Assembly (NCBI GenBank): GCA_030005635.1
Contig: JARUHP010000008.1
Span: 104,306-168,305, forward strand
Reading direction: 5' to 3'
DNA: 64,000 bases
Source: Deltaproteobacteria bacterium IMCC39146
GTDB taxonomy: Bacteria > Desulfobacterota > Desulfuromonadia > Desulfuromonadales > BM103
The notes under the pieces were generated by a model that had not been told where the DNA came from, searched no databases, and saw only the letters and a program-made list of their open reading frames with translations. Numbering within the stretch: position 1 is the first letter of the stretch; every line of letters starts with the position of its first letter. A program made the position numbers and the translations under genes. Positions 55,664 through 64,000 of this stretch are shown here, one piece after another.

Positions 55664-58357
55664 ATGACGAAACATGAAACCATAAAAGATTTTTTTGCCA
55701 CAGAGTTGATGATGGCCGGCGATGTCTCTTTTGAAGAGAGACGTGCTGATTTGCTCGACGCGGCCCGTTTATACCTCGAGTACCATCGTGGAAATTGTCA
55801 TGAAATGCACAAATCCGGAGGCAGTGGCCGCGATGTCGTCGCCTGCATGACTGCGATGGCAGACGAATTGATTCACACCCTCTATCAGTGCTCGGCTGCA
55901 GAGTTCCCTACGGCCGGGAAGGTCTGTTCTGCTGTTCTTGCCCTGGGTGGTTACGGTCGTGGTGAGCTGAATCCGCTTTCCGATATTGACGTCATGTTTT
56001 ACTGCAGTGAGCAGAATAAGGATCTCGCAGAAAAGATCGCTGAACGGGTGCTCTACCTGATGTGGGACCTTAACCTGGACGTCGGTTACAGCGTCCGTAC
56101 TGCCTCTGATTGCTTAAGCCTTGCTCAAACAGATATTACCATCCGTACCGCCATGCTCGACACGCGCTTTCTTGCCGGAGACGAGGTCCTTTATCATGAG
56201 TTTGAACGTCAGGTGCTCGGGCCACTTCTCAGCCGCAATAGCCAGGGGTTTCTGAAATCGAAATTCGAAGAGCACAAAACCCGGTTGAGCAAGTATGGTT
56301 CGACTGTCTATATGCTGGAACCGAATATTAAAGAAGGGGAAGGTGGCCTGAGAGATCTCCATACTGCGGTGTGGATGATGCGTGTCAAGTTCAAGGCAAA
56401 GAGCTTGCGTGACCTTTTGAAAAAAGGTGTTATCTCGAGTCAGGAGATGGAGGATGTCGAATCCGCTTACGACTACCTCTGGCGAATTCGCAATGAACTG
56501 CACTTTCAGTCGAAGCGCAAAACTGACCAGATCCAGTTTGACAAGCAGGAGCAGATCGCTGCCTTCCTTGGTTACGAAGACAACAAAAAGGCTCTTTCTG
56601 TTGAACAGTTTATGCAGGATTACTACTCACACGCAACCAGTACCGAGCATCTGGCGACCTCTTTAATTTTTAACGCGTATAAAGAAAAAGATGCCTCCAC
56701 AGGCTTGTTCGGTTATCTCGGCAGACGCAGCCTTGGCGAGGACTTCTTCAGTTATCGCGGTGAGCTGAAGACGGCTCGTGAAAACGTCTTTGAAAACCGT
56801 CCTGAAGCAATCATGCAAGCCTTTTTGTTGGCCAAACAAAAGAGTCTTGCACTGAGTATGGATGTTAAGGGGCAGATACGTGAGAACCTCCACCTGGTTA
56901 ATGACGGTTTTAGACGGAACCGCCTAGTTTCAGAGATGTTCCTGGAAATCATGCGTGGCCCGACCGGTGTTGCCCAGAGTTTGCGTGATATGCATCACCT
57001 GGCATTTTTGAATAAGTACATCCCCGAATTTAAAAGAATTTACTGCAAGGTTCAGCACGACGCCTATCATGTTTACACGGTGGATATCCATTCGATCTTT
57101 GCTGTCGAAGAGATAGAGAAACTCTGGTCCGGTTTTTATGCTGGGAAGAAGCCATTGCTGACCAAGGTTGCTGCTGACATTGGCAAACCGGAGTTGATCA
57201 TGCTGGCGGTTCTCTTTCACGACATAGGAAAAGGAGAGGGGAAAGATCATTCCAACAAGGGCGCGAGCATGATTCCAAAGATCGCCCGTCGTCTGAACCT
57301 TACTAAAGAAAGTAGCCAGCGTCTTGAATTCCTGGTTCGCCACCATCTTGATATGGCTCATATCTCGCAAAGACGTGATCTGAATGATATCCGGTTGATT
57401 CAGGATTTTGCCAATACTATGGAAAGGGCAGAGACGTTGAAAATGCTCTTCCTGCTGACATTTGCCGACCTGAAGGCTGTCGGCCCGGATGTCTGGTCAG
57501 AATGGAAAGGTTATTTGCTGCAGGACCTATACGAGAAGACCTACGAAATATTTGAGCGCGGCAACTTTATGAACGATTTACGTTCTGAGCGTGTTCGGAA
57601 TCGTAAACGTAAAGTCTTGTCGGCCCTGAAGGATGATTTTGGTGAAAAGAAGGTCAAAGACCGGTTGCGTACACTGGGGACGCGTTATCTGCTGACCCAC
57701 CGTTCCTGGGAAATCAAGGACCATTTGGCTCTCGAACTGTCGCGGGGCAAGGATACGGTTGCCATGCAGGTTACTCATGATGAAGAATCTGAATATACCA
57801 ACGTAACAATTTCCACCCTTGATGTCCCTGGTCTGTTCAGCATGATTACTGGAGTCATGGCAGCTAACGGTATTAATATTCTCGGTGCGCAGATTTATAC
57901 TCGCCGTAACGGCTTTGCCCTCGATGTCCTGCATGTGAACAAGCCTATTGGCGGCATTATTGATGATCCTGCCAAGTGGGAGAAGGTTCAAGCTGATTTA
58001 ACCGCCGTTCTGGAAGGTCGTGTCAAAGTTTCCAGCCTGGTCAAGAAACGTCAGAAAGCCGGCTTCCTGCCAGGTCAAAACCTGCCGCGTTACCCGAACA
58101 AGGTAGAGTTTGATACAGATGTTTCCAGAGAGCATACGGTTATTGATATTTTTGCTCACGATGAAGTTGGACTTCTCTACAGGATTACCCGAACTCTTGC
58201 CGAGTTGGGCCTTTATATTCACGTTGCCAAAATTTCGACCAAGGTTGATCAGGTTGCCGATACTTTTTATGTCAAAGATATCTTCGGGCAAACAGTCAGT
58301 GACGAAGAAAAACGTGAAGACATCCGCAAAGCCTTGCTCGAAGGTTTAGATGAATAA
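55664..58357 (+). CDS. glnD: Bifunctional PII uridylyltransferase/uridylyl-removing enzyme
   Basis: This 897-residue sensor of glutamine has the nucleotidyltransferase motif LGGYGRGELNPLSDIDVMF. It then has a GlnD-UTase helper domain, HD domain LFHDIGKGEGKDHSN, and two C-terminal ACT domains (IDIFAHDEVGLLYRIT near the end). It uridylylates PII and so controls nitrogen metabolism. The start almost touches the amidase stop, and this order (mutS-amidase-glnD) suggests an operon. Confidence 0.97.
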   Translation: MTKHETIKDFFATELMMAGDVSFEERRADLLDAARLYLEYHRGNCHEMHKSGGSGRDVVACMTAMADELIHTLYQCSAAEFPTAGKVCSAVLALGGYGRGELNPLSDIDVMFYCSEQNKDLAEKIAERVLYLMWDLNLDVGYSVRTASDCLSLAQTDITIRTAMLDTRFLAGDEVLYHEFERQVLGPLLSRNSQGFLKSKFEEHKTRLSKYGSTVYMLEPNIKEGEGGLRDLHTAVWMMRVKFKAKSLRDLLKKGVISSQEMEDVESAYDYLWRIRNELHFQSKRKTDQIQFDKQEQIAAFLGYEDNKKALSVEQFMQDYYSHATSTEHLATSLIFNAYKEKDASTGLFGYLGRRSLGEDFFSYRGELKTARENVFENRPEAIMQAFLLAKQKSLALSMDVKGQIRENLHLVNDGFRRNRLVSEMFLEIMRGPTGVAQSLRDMHHLAFLNKYIPEFKRIYCKVQHDAYHVYTVDIHSIFAVEEIEKLWSGFYAGKKPLLTKVAADIGKPELIMLAVLFHDIGKGEGKDHSNKGASMIPKIARRLNLTKESSQRLEFLVRHHLDMAHISQRRDLNDIRLIQDFANTMERAETLKMLFLLTFADLKAVGPDVWSEWKGYLLQDLYEKTYEIFERGNFMNDLRSERVRNRKRKVLSALKDDFGEKKVKDRLRTLGTRYLLTHRSWEIKDHLALELSRGKDTVAMQVTHDEESEYTNVTISTLDVPGLFSMITGVMAANGINILGAQIYTRRNGFALDVLHVNKPIGGIIDDPAKWEKVQADLTAVLEGRVKVSSLVKKRQKAGFLPGQNLPRYPNKVEFDTDVSREHTVIDIFAHDEVGLLYRITRTLAELGLYIHVAKISTKVDQVADTFYVKDIFGQTVSDEEKREDIRKALLEGLDE

Positions 58358-58377
58358 CGAATTTACTTCATAATGTT

Positions 58378-59265
58378 ATGAACCATTATCTCGACCATTA
58401 CTTAAATTATCTGGCTGTAGAACGTGGGCTGGCAAATAACACGCTCGATGCCTATGGTCGGGATTTGGCGCGCTACCTGGATTACCTCGAAAGCCAGAAG
58501 GTCGTGGCTCTTGAAAATATCTCTGCGGCCGTTGTTTTGCGTTTTCTCAGCCATCTCAAGGATGCGGGCTTATCTCCGCGAAGCAGGGCTCGGACTCTGG
58601 CAGCTTTGCGAACTTTTCACAAGTTCCTGGTACGCGAGAAAATCACTCTTGGTAACCCTACTGATCAGGTGAATTCGCCAAAGAGCCTCAGCGCCTTGCC
58701 CCACACTTTAGCGCCGTTGGATGTAGAAAACCTGCTGTCCAGCCCTAAGGGGGAATCTCCTCTTGCCTGGCGCGACAGAGCCATGCTCGAGATCATTTAT
58801 GCGACCGGTTTGCGGGTTTCAGAGTTGGTCTCCCTCAAATTGAGTGACCTGCAGATGGATGTCGGCTATCTTACTGCGTTCGGTAAGCGTAGCAAACAGA
58901 GAATCGTTCCCCTGGGAGAGACCGCGATTGCGGTTTTGCAGGAATATTTACAGAATGGGCGTCCGGGGTTGGAGAAGCAAAAAGGCTCTCATTTTCTCTT
59001 TCTCAATCGCTCTGGTGAGGGCTTGACACGTCAAGGCTTCTGGAAGATTATTAAGCGCCGCGCTCTTGATGCTGGTATTAGTCAAAGCATTACGCCGCAT
59101 ACCATGCGCCATTCCTTTGCAACCCATCTGCTGGAGAATGGTGCCGACCTGCGTTCTGTTCAGGCCATGCTCGGTCATGCGGATATCTCTACCACTCAGA
59201 TATATACCCACGTTACACGAGAACGACTGCGGAAAATGCACGCAGAACATCATCCCAGAGGCTGA
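58378..59265 (+). CDS. xerD: Tyrosine recombinase XerD/XerC
   Basis: This 295-residue recombinase has an N-terminal SAM-like core-binding domain (YLAVERGLANNTLDAYGRDL). The catalytic residues are Arg in ATGLRVSELVSL, Lys in FGKRSKQR, HTMRHSFATHLLENGADLRSVQAMLGH with the His-x-x-Arg, and the nucleophile Tyr in TTQIYTHV. It resolves chromosome dimers at dif. It starts 20 bp after glnD. A phased heptanucleotide array begins 4 nt after its stop. Confidence 0.95.
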   Translation: MNHYLDHYLNYLAVERGLANNTLDAYGRDLARYLDYLESQKVVALENISAAVVLRFLSHLKDAGLSPRSRARTLAALRTFHKFLVREKITLGNPTDQVNSPKSLSALPHTLAPLDVENLLSSPKGESPLAWRDRAMLEIIYATGLRVSELVSLKLSDLQMDVGYLTAFGKRSKQRIVPLGETAIAVLQEYLQNGRPGLEKQKGSHFLFLNRSGEGLTRQGFWKIIKRRALDAGISQSITPHTMRHSFATHLLENGADLRSVQAMLGHADISTTQIYTHVTRERLRKMHAEHHPRG

Positions 59266-59269
59266 TGTT

Positions 59270-59437
59270 AGTGATTAGTAATCAGTGACAAGTGATCAGT
59301 GACAAGTGATCAGTGCTCAGATAATCGACACCCGATACCCGATACCCGACACCCGACACCCGACACCCGACACCCGACACCCGACACCCGACACCCGATA
59401 ACTGATAACTGATAACTGATAACTGATAACTGATAAC
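59270..59437 (+). repeat. Phased heptanucleotide array, 24 units
   Basis: Reading in 7-nt steps from 59270 gives agtgatt, agtaatc, agtgaca, agtgatc, agtgaca, agtgatc, agtgctc, agataat, then cgacacc/cgatacc units, one hybrid cgataac, then tgataac units to 59437. The phase is exact while three unit families replace each other. It lies between xerD and apgM. Confidence 0.95.
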
Positions 59438-59461
59438 TCAAATAAGACAGGTTCTGATTCT

Positions 59462-60676
59462 ATGAAATATATTGTTCTACTCGGTGATGGTATGTCTGAC
59501 GAGCCGATTGCAGAGTTTGATGGGCTAACACCCCTGCAGGCAGCCAACACTCCCAACATGGACAAGCTCGCGCAACGGGGCAGGATTGGCCTTGCCGCGA
59601 CAGTTCCTGATGCTTTTCATCCCGGCTCTGATGTCGCTAATCTTTCCGTGTTCGGTTACGACCCTGCGAGTTGCTATACCGGTCGCTCGCCTTTGGAAGC
59701 TGCCAGTATGGGGGTGGCGCTCGGTCCTGGTGATGTTGCATTCCGTCTCAACCTGGTTACGCTGGGGCTAGCCGGTGGCGACATGTACATGCAGGATTTC
59801 TCTGCAGGTCATATCTCAACTGAAGAGGCCCGTGAGTTGATCGAATGCCTCCAGGAAGAGTTGGGTGACGATGAGTTTCAGTTCTATCCGGGTGTCTCTT
59901 ATCGACACCTGATGGTCTGGAGGGGAGGGAGAGATGATCTCCACGTCCTGCCACCTCATGATTTGACCGGCCAAAGTGTCAGCAATCATGTGCTTCGTTC
60001 GGAAGAGGCCATGCCTTTGATGCAGATTACCAGCTCAGCACAGCTTCTTTTTAAACGTCACCCGGTTAATGTTAAACGTGAAACAGCGGGCAAGAATCCT
60101 GCTAACTCCATCTGGCTGTGGGGGCAGGGGAAGCGCCCGCAGATGCCGACTTTGCAGGATAAGTTCAATCTGACTGGCGCAGTAATCTCTGCTGTTGACC
60201 TGATCAAGGGGATCGGTATCTTTGCCGGTCTTGACGTCATCGACGTGCCTGGCGCGACAGGTTATCTCGATACCAATTATCTCGGTAAGGCTGAAGCTGC
60301 TCTGGAAGCACTCAAGACCAGAGATTATGTTTATCTGCACGTTGAGGCGCCCGATGAGGCCGCTCATAGTGGCAGCCTGGCTGATAAAATTGAAGCGATC
60401 GAACGTTTTGACAAAGATGTCGTAGGAACGGTGATGGCCGGTATCGATAGCTTGGGTGATTATCGTGTGCTTCTGTTACCAGATCATCCTACGCCGGTTG
60501 AGAAAATGACGCACACCAAGGATCCTGTTCCTTTTGTTCTTTGTGGGTCCGGCAAAGAGTTCGCTTCGGAAAATGTAGTGGCAGGTTATTCTGAGGTTGT
60601 GGCCAAGGAGTCGGGACTGTTGATTGATCCTGGTCACAAAATTATGGATCTTCTGGTAAGTGGCAAACTCTCGTAG
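59462..60676 (+). CDS. apgM: Cofactor-independent phosphoglycerate mutase, archaeal (ApgM) type
   Basis: This 404-residue alkaline-phosphatase-superfamily mutase has YIVLLGDGMSDEP, LTPLQAANTPNMDKLA, FHPGSDVANLSVFGYDP with the catalytic Ser, LHVEAPDEAAHSG and LLPDHPTPVEKMTHTKDPVPFVL. It interconverts 2- and 3-phosphoglycerate. The ATG lies 24 nt after the heptanucleotide array and has an AAGACAGG-like box. A terminator follows. Confidence 0.95.
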   Translation: MKYIVLLGDGMSDEPIAEFDGLTPLQAANTPNMDKLAQRGRIGLAATVPDAFHPGSDVANLSVFGYDPASCYTGRSPLEAASMGVALGPGDVAFRLNLVTLGLAGGDMYMQDFSAGHISTEEARELIECLQEELGDDEFQFYPGVSYRHLMVWRGGRDDLHVLPPHDLTGQSVSNHVLRSEEAMPLMQITSSAQLLFKRHPVNVKRETAGKNPANSIWLWGQGKRPQMPTLQDKFNLTGAVISAVDLIKGIGIFAGLDVIDVPGATGYLDTNYLGKAEAALEALKTRDYVYLHVEAPDEAAHSGSLADKIEAIERFDKDVVGTVMAGIDSLGDYRVLLLPDHPTPVEKMTHTKDPVPFVLCGSGKEFASENVVAGYSEVVAKESGLLIDPGHKIMDLLVSGKLS

Positions 60677-60703
60677 AGGTTTACTGAAATATTTGCTTTT
60701 TTA

Positions 60704-60731
60704 TAAGGGCGGCCTTGGTGCCGTCCTTTTT
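60704..60731 (+). terminator. Terminator of apgM
   Basis: The stem aagggcggc/gccgtcctt, with loop cttggt, is followed by tttttg, about 30 nt after the apgM stop. Confidence 0.75.
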
Positions 60732-60891
60732 GTTGCGACTCTGTAATGTCCGTTTGTTTGACCAAGGGTAACAAAGCTTATTGAAGGCGTACGGGACTGT
60801 CATGCTCAAGTTTTTTGATAAGACTTCTGGTCTCATCGCAACCCTAAACAAGAAGTTGAGGCAGTCACTGTTGAGTTCTGGGTGAAAAAGA

Positions 60892-60920
60892 GGGCTAAAC
60901 CTTAGCCCTTTCAACGTCTC
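60892..60920 (-). terminator. Terminator of the small basic protein gene
   Basis: The stem gggctaa/ttagccc is followed, on the minus strand, by a T-run. It lies downstream of the 48-residue gene. Confidence 0.6.
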
Positions 60921-60958
60921 CGATAAGCTCTGCGACCCTCGTGCTGACGCTGGTGTGC

Positions 60959-61105
60959 CTACTCATCTTCTTGAGTGGTCTCACCCTCTACGCCTTCCTC
61001 GAGAGCTTTCTCTTCTTGTCTGCGCTTAAGTTTTTCATCTTTTTTAGCTTTCTTGGCGATTTCCTTCTGACGTTTTTCGTAACCATAGTTGGGTTTTCTA
61101 GCCAT
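60959..61105 (-). CDS. Small charged protein
   Basis: This 48-residue protein starts MARKPNYGYEKRQKEIAKKAK and is almost wholly Lys/Arg/Glu-rich helix with an acidic end. This small family is frequent in Desulfuromonadales-like genomes, but I know no function. Start 61105 has a GAAAGG box. The frame open to 61144 adds residues without support. A terminator follows. Confidence 0.75.
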   Translation of the reverse strand: MARKPNYGYEKRQKEIAKKAKKDEKLKRRQEEKALEEGVEGETTQEDE

Positions 61106-61182
61106 TATAGTGTGCCTTTCAGGACTGAGAATAAGCCCGGTCAAGTTTAGAAGAGAGAATCTTGTAGTGAAAAGTGTTGCAG

Positions 61183-61218
61183 AAAAAAAAGCCTCACGAA
61201 AACCCGTGAGGCTTTTTT
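61183..61218 (-). terminator. Bidirectional terminator downstream of csp
   Basis: A perfect 8-bp stem (gcctcacg/cgtgaggc) is flanked by A8 and T6, so it can act in both directions. It lies 20-55 nt beyond the csp stop on the minus strand. Confidence 0.9.
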
Positions 61219-61237
61219 AACTTAAACAAAATTAAGA

Positions 61238-61438
61238 TTAAATTTTGCGGACGTTAGCAGACTGAGGACCTTTTTGACCTTCAGTAACGTCAAAGCTTAC
61301 ACGATCTCCTTCAGCGAGAGACTTGAATCCGTCGCCCTGGATCTCGGAAAAGTGAACGAATACGTCAGGACCGTTGTCCTGCTCAATGAAACCAAAACCC
61401 TTTGCGTCGTTGAACCATTTAACTGTACCTTCTGCCAT
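61238..61438 (-). CDS. csp: Cold-shock protein, CspA type
   Basis: This 66-residue single OB-fold protein has [21 protein letters not shown] (RNP1 KGFGFI), DVFVHFSEI (RNP2-like VFVHF) and [20 protein letters not shown]. It binds RNA and single-stranded DNA. Start 61438 is set by a GGAGG box 6 nt upstream and by homology. The frame open to 61579 is untranslated leader. A long leader and the nearby rhlE gene fit cold regulation. Confidence 0.97.
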   Translation of the reverse strand: MAEGTVKWFNDAKGFGFIEQDNGPDVFVHFSEIQGDGFKSLAEGDRVSFDVTEGQKGPQSANVRKI

Positions 61439-61529
61439 TTTTTCCTCCACGTTCCCTTCTGGGAATCTGTACTGGTGTGTAAGCTTTGAACGCCCTAAAG
61501 TGAAAGCACACAGCCGAAGTGGTCTGAGT

Positions 61530-61557
61530 GCTTTAATCCGTTTTGACACCTTGTCAA
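61530..61557 (-). promoter_or_regulatory. Candidate csp promoter
   Basis: On the minus strand a perfect -35 TTGACA (61552-61557) is followed after 16 bp by TAAAGC, a weak -10. The -35 lies in the inverted repeat TTGACA-AGG-TGTCAA. Its position would give a leader of ~90 nt. The evidence is pattern only. Confidence 0.3.
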
Positions 61558-61721
61558 TCTGGCGAGCGACAAAAAACACTTACACGAACTTACTAAATGC
61601 AAACAAGCTAGCACGTTAGAATTTTGAAATGCAAGTCTTAAGTGTCTATTGATACAAAGATTCTTGATGAAAAGATCTGTATCGCTGTCGGCAACGTTGA
61701 GAGAAGCAGATTAGGGACGTC

Positions 61722-62126
61722 TTATTTGCAGCGCATGATCTTTTTGCCGGTTTCAAAAAGAACTTCTATTTTGCGCAGCCCGACAATGCGCTGGTTAAGG
61801 CCGATACCGAACTGGGGGTGACTGATAAGTGCCCCAACTTTATAGGCAGAATCCATAGAGTAGCCGCTTGCCTGCTCACTGTTCATGTTTGGGCTCAACT
61901 CGGCCCATTCTTTCTGCTCTGCGACTTTTGGGTCAACGGTACGCCGTACTGCAGGTTTCTTGGGTGCTGTTGGTGGCCGATACTTATGTTGTCCACTACA
62001 AGTGTTGCACTGAACCTTGGCAGGCACATCATCTTTCATGGCGACAACGATGTGATTGGTGTTTTTACGGCATTTTGTGCAGCGAGCTTCAATCGGATCG
62101 CCAGGCGTAAGTTCTGAAATTTCCAT
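61722..62126 (-). CDS. Zinc-ribbon-containing hypothetical protein
   Basis: This 134-residue protein has an N-terminal four-Cys ribbon: CTKCRKNTNHIVVA ... VQCNTCSGQHKY. A basic Pro-rich linker follows. The C-terminal beta-rich domain, YKVGALISHPQFGIGL ... KIEVLFETGKKIMRC, recalls CarD/PcrA-tail-like SH3 modules in arrangement. No function is assigned. It may bind nucleic acid or RNA polymerase. It lies between csp and rhlE, all on the minus strand. Confidence 0.75.
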   Translation of the reverse strand: MEISELTPGDPIEARCTKCRKNTNHIVVAMKDDVPAKVQCNTCSGQHKYRPPTAPKKPAVRRTVDPKVAEQKEWAELSPNMNSEQASGYSMDSAYKVGALISHPQFGIGLNQRIVGLRKIEVLFETGKKIMRCK

Positions 62127-62380
62127 ATTTATTCTCCTAGCCAGGATGCAGCCGATAAATTACGGGGAGATCACCGGAATTTATCGGGGCAGGTTTGACA
62201 TTTTGCGTGCCTGAGATGGTGGCACAGTAATCGATTCACTTCTTGCCGTAACGTCATCTCCGTACGGGGCGAAGGGTGGTGTCTGAGAGAGTTTTCCAAG
62301 AAGGAAACTAACATCATACATAGTTTTATTAACAAAAGATACTGATCAATCCTGATACGTCTCAGGAAAGAGCCTAATCT

Positions 62381-63640
62381 TTAGCGTTGTCTCTGTCGTT
62401 GGTTGCCGCCGCCGCTTCTGCTTCCTGCTGCAGACCTGGTTTTGTTTCCCTGAGGTCTGTTCTGCTGTCCGGCTCGTTTTGGGCGTTGCGAAGGTTGAAC
62501 AGTACGTTTAGGCGCGGGTACGTTGTAATCGAAGCCCTCTACACGGCGCTGCTCCAGCTGACTGCCGAGAGCTCGTTCAATCGTTCTGACCATCAAGCTG
62601 TCTTCATGGGTGGTCATGGTGAACGCATCACCACTTCGCGCTGCCCGGCCAGTACGGCCAATGCGATGAATGTAGGCCTCTGCAGTGTCAGGAATGTCGA
62701 AATTGATGACGTGAGAAACGAGCGAAACGTCTATGCCACGTGCGGCAATATCTGTAGCGACCAGGATTTGAAAGCTGCCATCACGAAAGCCGTCAAGAGC
62801 CGACTGACGCCTGGATTGCGAGAGGTTCCCTTGCAAAGAGGCTGCACGATAGCCACTCTTCACCAGCTTCTCGCCAAGTCTTTTCGCCCGGTGCTTGGTT
62901 CTGGTAAAGACCAGCACCGATTCTGTGCTCGTATGCTCCAGGAGTTGCAATAACAGGTCTGTCTTAAGGTGCTGGGGCACGGGATAGAGTGCGTGGCTCA
63001 CAGTTGTCGGCGGGGCAATCGTGTCGACCTGGATCGTCTCGGGATTGTTGAGCACCTCTTGTGCCAGGTGTCGAATCTCTTTGGGCATGGTCGCTGAGAA
63101 GAGCAGGGTCTGACGTTGTGCTGGCAGACATTTGATGATACGACGGATGTCCGGCAGAAAACCCATATCGAACATGCGGTCTGCTTCATCAAGAACCAGT
63201 ACGTCTACTTTGCTTAAGTCAATGGTTCCTTGCTTGATATGATCGAGCAGGCGTCCCGGGCAGGCGACGACGATTTCAACGCCGCGCTTGAGTTTTGTGA
63301 TCTGCGGATTTATGCCGACACCGCCATAAACGGTGACGCTGCGTAACCCGCTTTCTTTGCCGAGCTGAATGATTGCTTCATTGATTTGTTCAGCAAGCTC
63401 TCTGGTCGGGGCGACGATCAAGGCACGCACGTGACCGCGCTTGCCTTTCATCAATTGATGCAGGATCGGTAGGCCGAAGGCCGCGGTTTTTCCTGTGCCG
63501 GTCTGGGCAAGGCCCATCACGTCGCAGTGTTGCATGATCTTCGGGATTGATTGTGCTTGAATGGGGGTAGGTTCGGTAAAGCCTGCGGCTTCGACGCCAG
63601 CGGCAATCCTCGGGTTGAGATTAAAACTTTTGAAATCCAT
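62381..63640 (-). CDS. rhlE: DEAD-box RNA helicase, RhlE type
   Basis: This 419-residue helicase has motif Q (GFTEPTPIQAQSIP), Walker A AQTGTGKTAAFGLP, PTRELAEQI, DEADRMFDMGF, SATMPKEI and HRIGRTGRAARSG. The C-terminal tail is basic and Arg/Gly/Gln-rich, RSGGGNQRQRQR, as in RhlE. It unwinds RNA in ribosome assembly and cold adaptation. A terminator-like hairpin lies ~90 nt upstream, which may be an attenuator in its leader. Confidence 0.95.
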   Translation of the reverse strand: MDFKSFNLNPRIAAGVEAAGFTEPTPIQAQSIPKIMQHCDVMGLAQTGTGKTAAFGLPILHQLMKGKRGHVRALIVAPTRELAEQINEAIIQLGKESGLRSVTVYGGVGINPQITKLKRGVEIVVACPGRLLDHIKQGTIDLSKVDVLVLDEADRMFDMGFLPDIRRIIKCLPAQRQTLLFSATMPKEIRHLAQEVLNNPETIQVDTIAPPTTVSHALYPVPQHLKTDLLLQLLEHTSTESVLVFTRTKHRAKRLGEKLVKSGYRAASLQGNLSQSRRQSALDGFRDGSFQILVATDIAARGIDVSLVSHVINFDIPDTAEAYIHRIGRTGRAARSGDAFTMTTHEDSLMVRTIERALGSQLEQRRVEGFDYNVPAPKRTVQPSQRPKRAGQQNRPQGNKTRSAAGSRSGGGNQRQRQR

Positions 63641-63887
63641 ATTTTCTTCTTTATTGTAAGCCGGTCCGAATTAGTTGTTATGACTGTAACGAGTGAATTG
63701 ACATCACGGACAGGCTTCAGAATAAAAAAAGCTCCGGAAATTCCGGAGCCTTGAAGAACGTCTTTTCAATCTGGGAACAGTGTTGATCGGTCGCACTGGA
63801 TAATCACTTTGTGCTAATCAACTTCGTCAACCTAACAGTGGCGAGTGAAAAAGTCAAGGTAACAACAGGTAACTGTCGCTAGCAAAT
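63641..63887. other. Upstream region of rhlE
   Basis: It holds the rhlE promoter/leader and the hairpin at 63724-63749. No gene is seen. Confidence 0.4.
63724..63749 (-). terminator. Terminator-like hairpin upstream of rhlE
   Basis: A perfect stem (gctccgga/tccggagc) is followed on the minus strand by a run of seven T. It sits upstream of rhlE, so it ends a transcript from the right or attenuates rhlE. Confidence 0.75.
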
Positions 63888-64000
63888 AAACTGTCCGGTG
63901 TTGTAGCACAACATCTGTCCGGTTCATTCTGTCCAGTAGGAGGACACTATGAAACGAACAGTTCTACAACAGGAGATCCGGATAATGCGTTTCGAAGAGA
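63888..64000 (+). mobile_element. Left end of an insertion sequence
   Basis: The sequence has repeated tgtccgg/ctgtcca motifs before a GTAGGAGG box and an ATG. It is cut by the window edge. The repeated ends and the following transposase-like start suggest an IS of the ISNCY type, but the family call rests on few residues. Confidence 0.6.
63949..64000 (+). CDS. Putative transposase, N-terminal fragment
   Basis: Only 17 codons are visible: MKRTVLQQEIRIMRFEE. They follow an AGGAGG box by 5 nt. The wording resembles the start of helix-turn-helix transposases of the ISNCY type (xMRFEEVY...). The gene continues beyond the window. Confidence 0.55.
   Translation, partial: MKRTVLQQEIRIMRFEE

Overview
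The window looks like a chromosomal segment of a Desulfuromonadales/Geobacterales-type bacterium (Desulfobacterota, formerly Deltaproteobacteria). This is inferred from the gene order yicC-gmk-rpoZ-rel-ridA, the giant activase/dehydratase fusion, the archaeal-type phosphoglycerate mutase, a lone Cas6-like gene, and the intergenic regions rich in short repeats. No rRNA or tRNA genes were seen.

Region 1 (1-11.4 kb, + strand) makes envelope sugars and activated sulfate. It holds the end of hldE, gmhB, rfbB-rfbD-rfbA, a DUF2061-APS-kinase fusion with an altered P-loop, cysD, a small four-helix-bundle gene embedded in heptanucleotide repeats, cysNC, cysQ, rfbC and an APH-fold kinase. The PAPS-making and PAP-recycling genes lie inside the dTDP-rhamnose set, which suggests a sulfated surface glycan.

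Region 2 (11.4-33.3 kb, almost all - strand) is a group-2-like, ABC-transporter-dependent capsule locus. In transcription order it has a lipoprotein, kpsM, kpsT, kpsE, kpsD, two Stealth hexose-1-phosphate transferases around an AT-rich GT4 gene, kpsC, glmS, a decayed second kpsC, kpsS, and a 1557-residue BcrA/BadF-type activase fused to a 2-hydroxyacyl-CoA dehydratase-like part. A decayed second kpsD 3' end also survives. One lipoprotein alkaline phosphatase points the other way.

Region 3 (33.3-64 kb) is mostly housekeeping: yicC, manC, gmk, rpoZ, rel, ridA, tgt, a Cas6-like gene, a GGDEF-type protein, AMMECR1, rdgC, a LysE exporter, a CDF transporter, mutS-amidase-glnD-xerD, apgM, csp and rhlE. 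It ends in the left end of an insertion sequence.

The most unusual layer is the repeats. Several strictly 7-nt-phased arrays change sequence but not phase, and they also enter the coding regions of rfbB and gmk. Two families of about 165-bp near-palindromic elements, and several A/G-rich hairpin repeats, fill the intergenic gaps.
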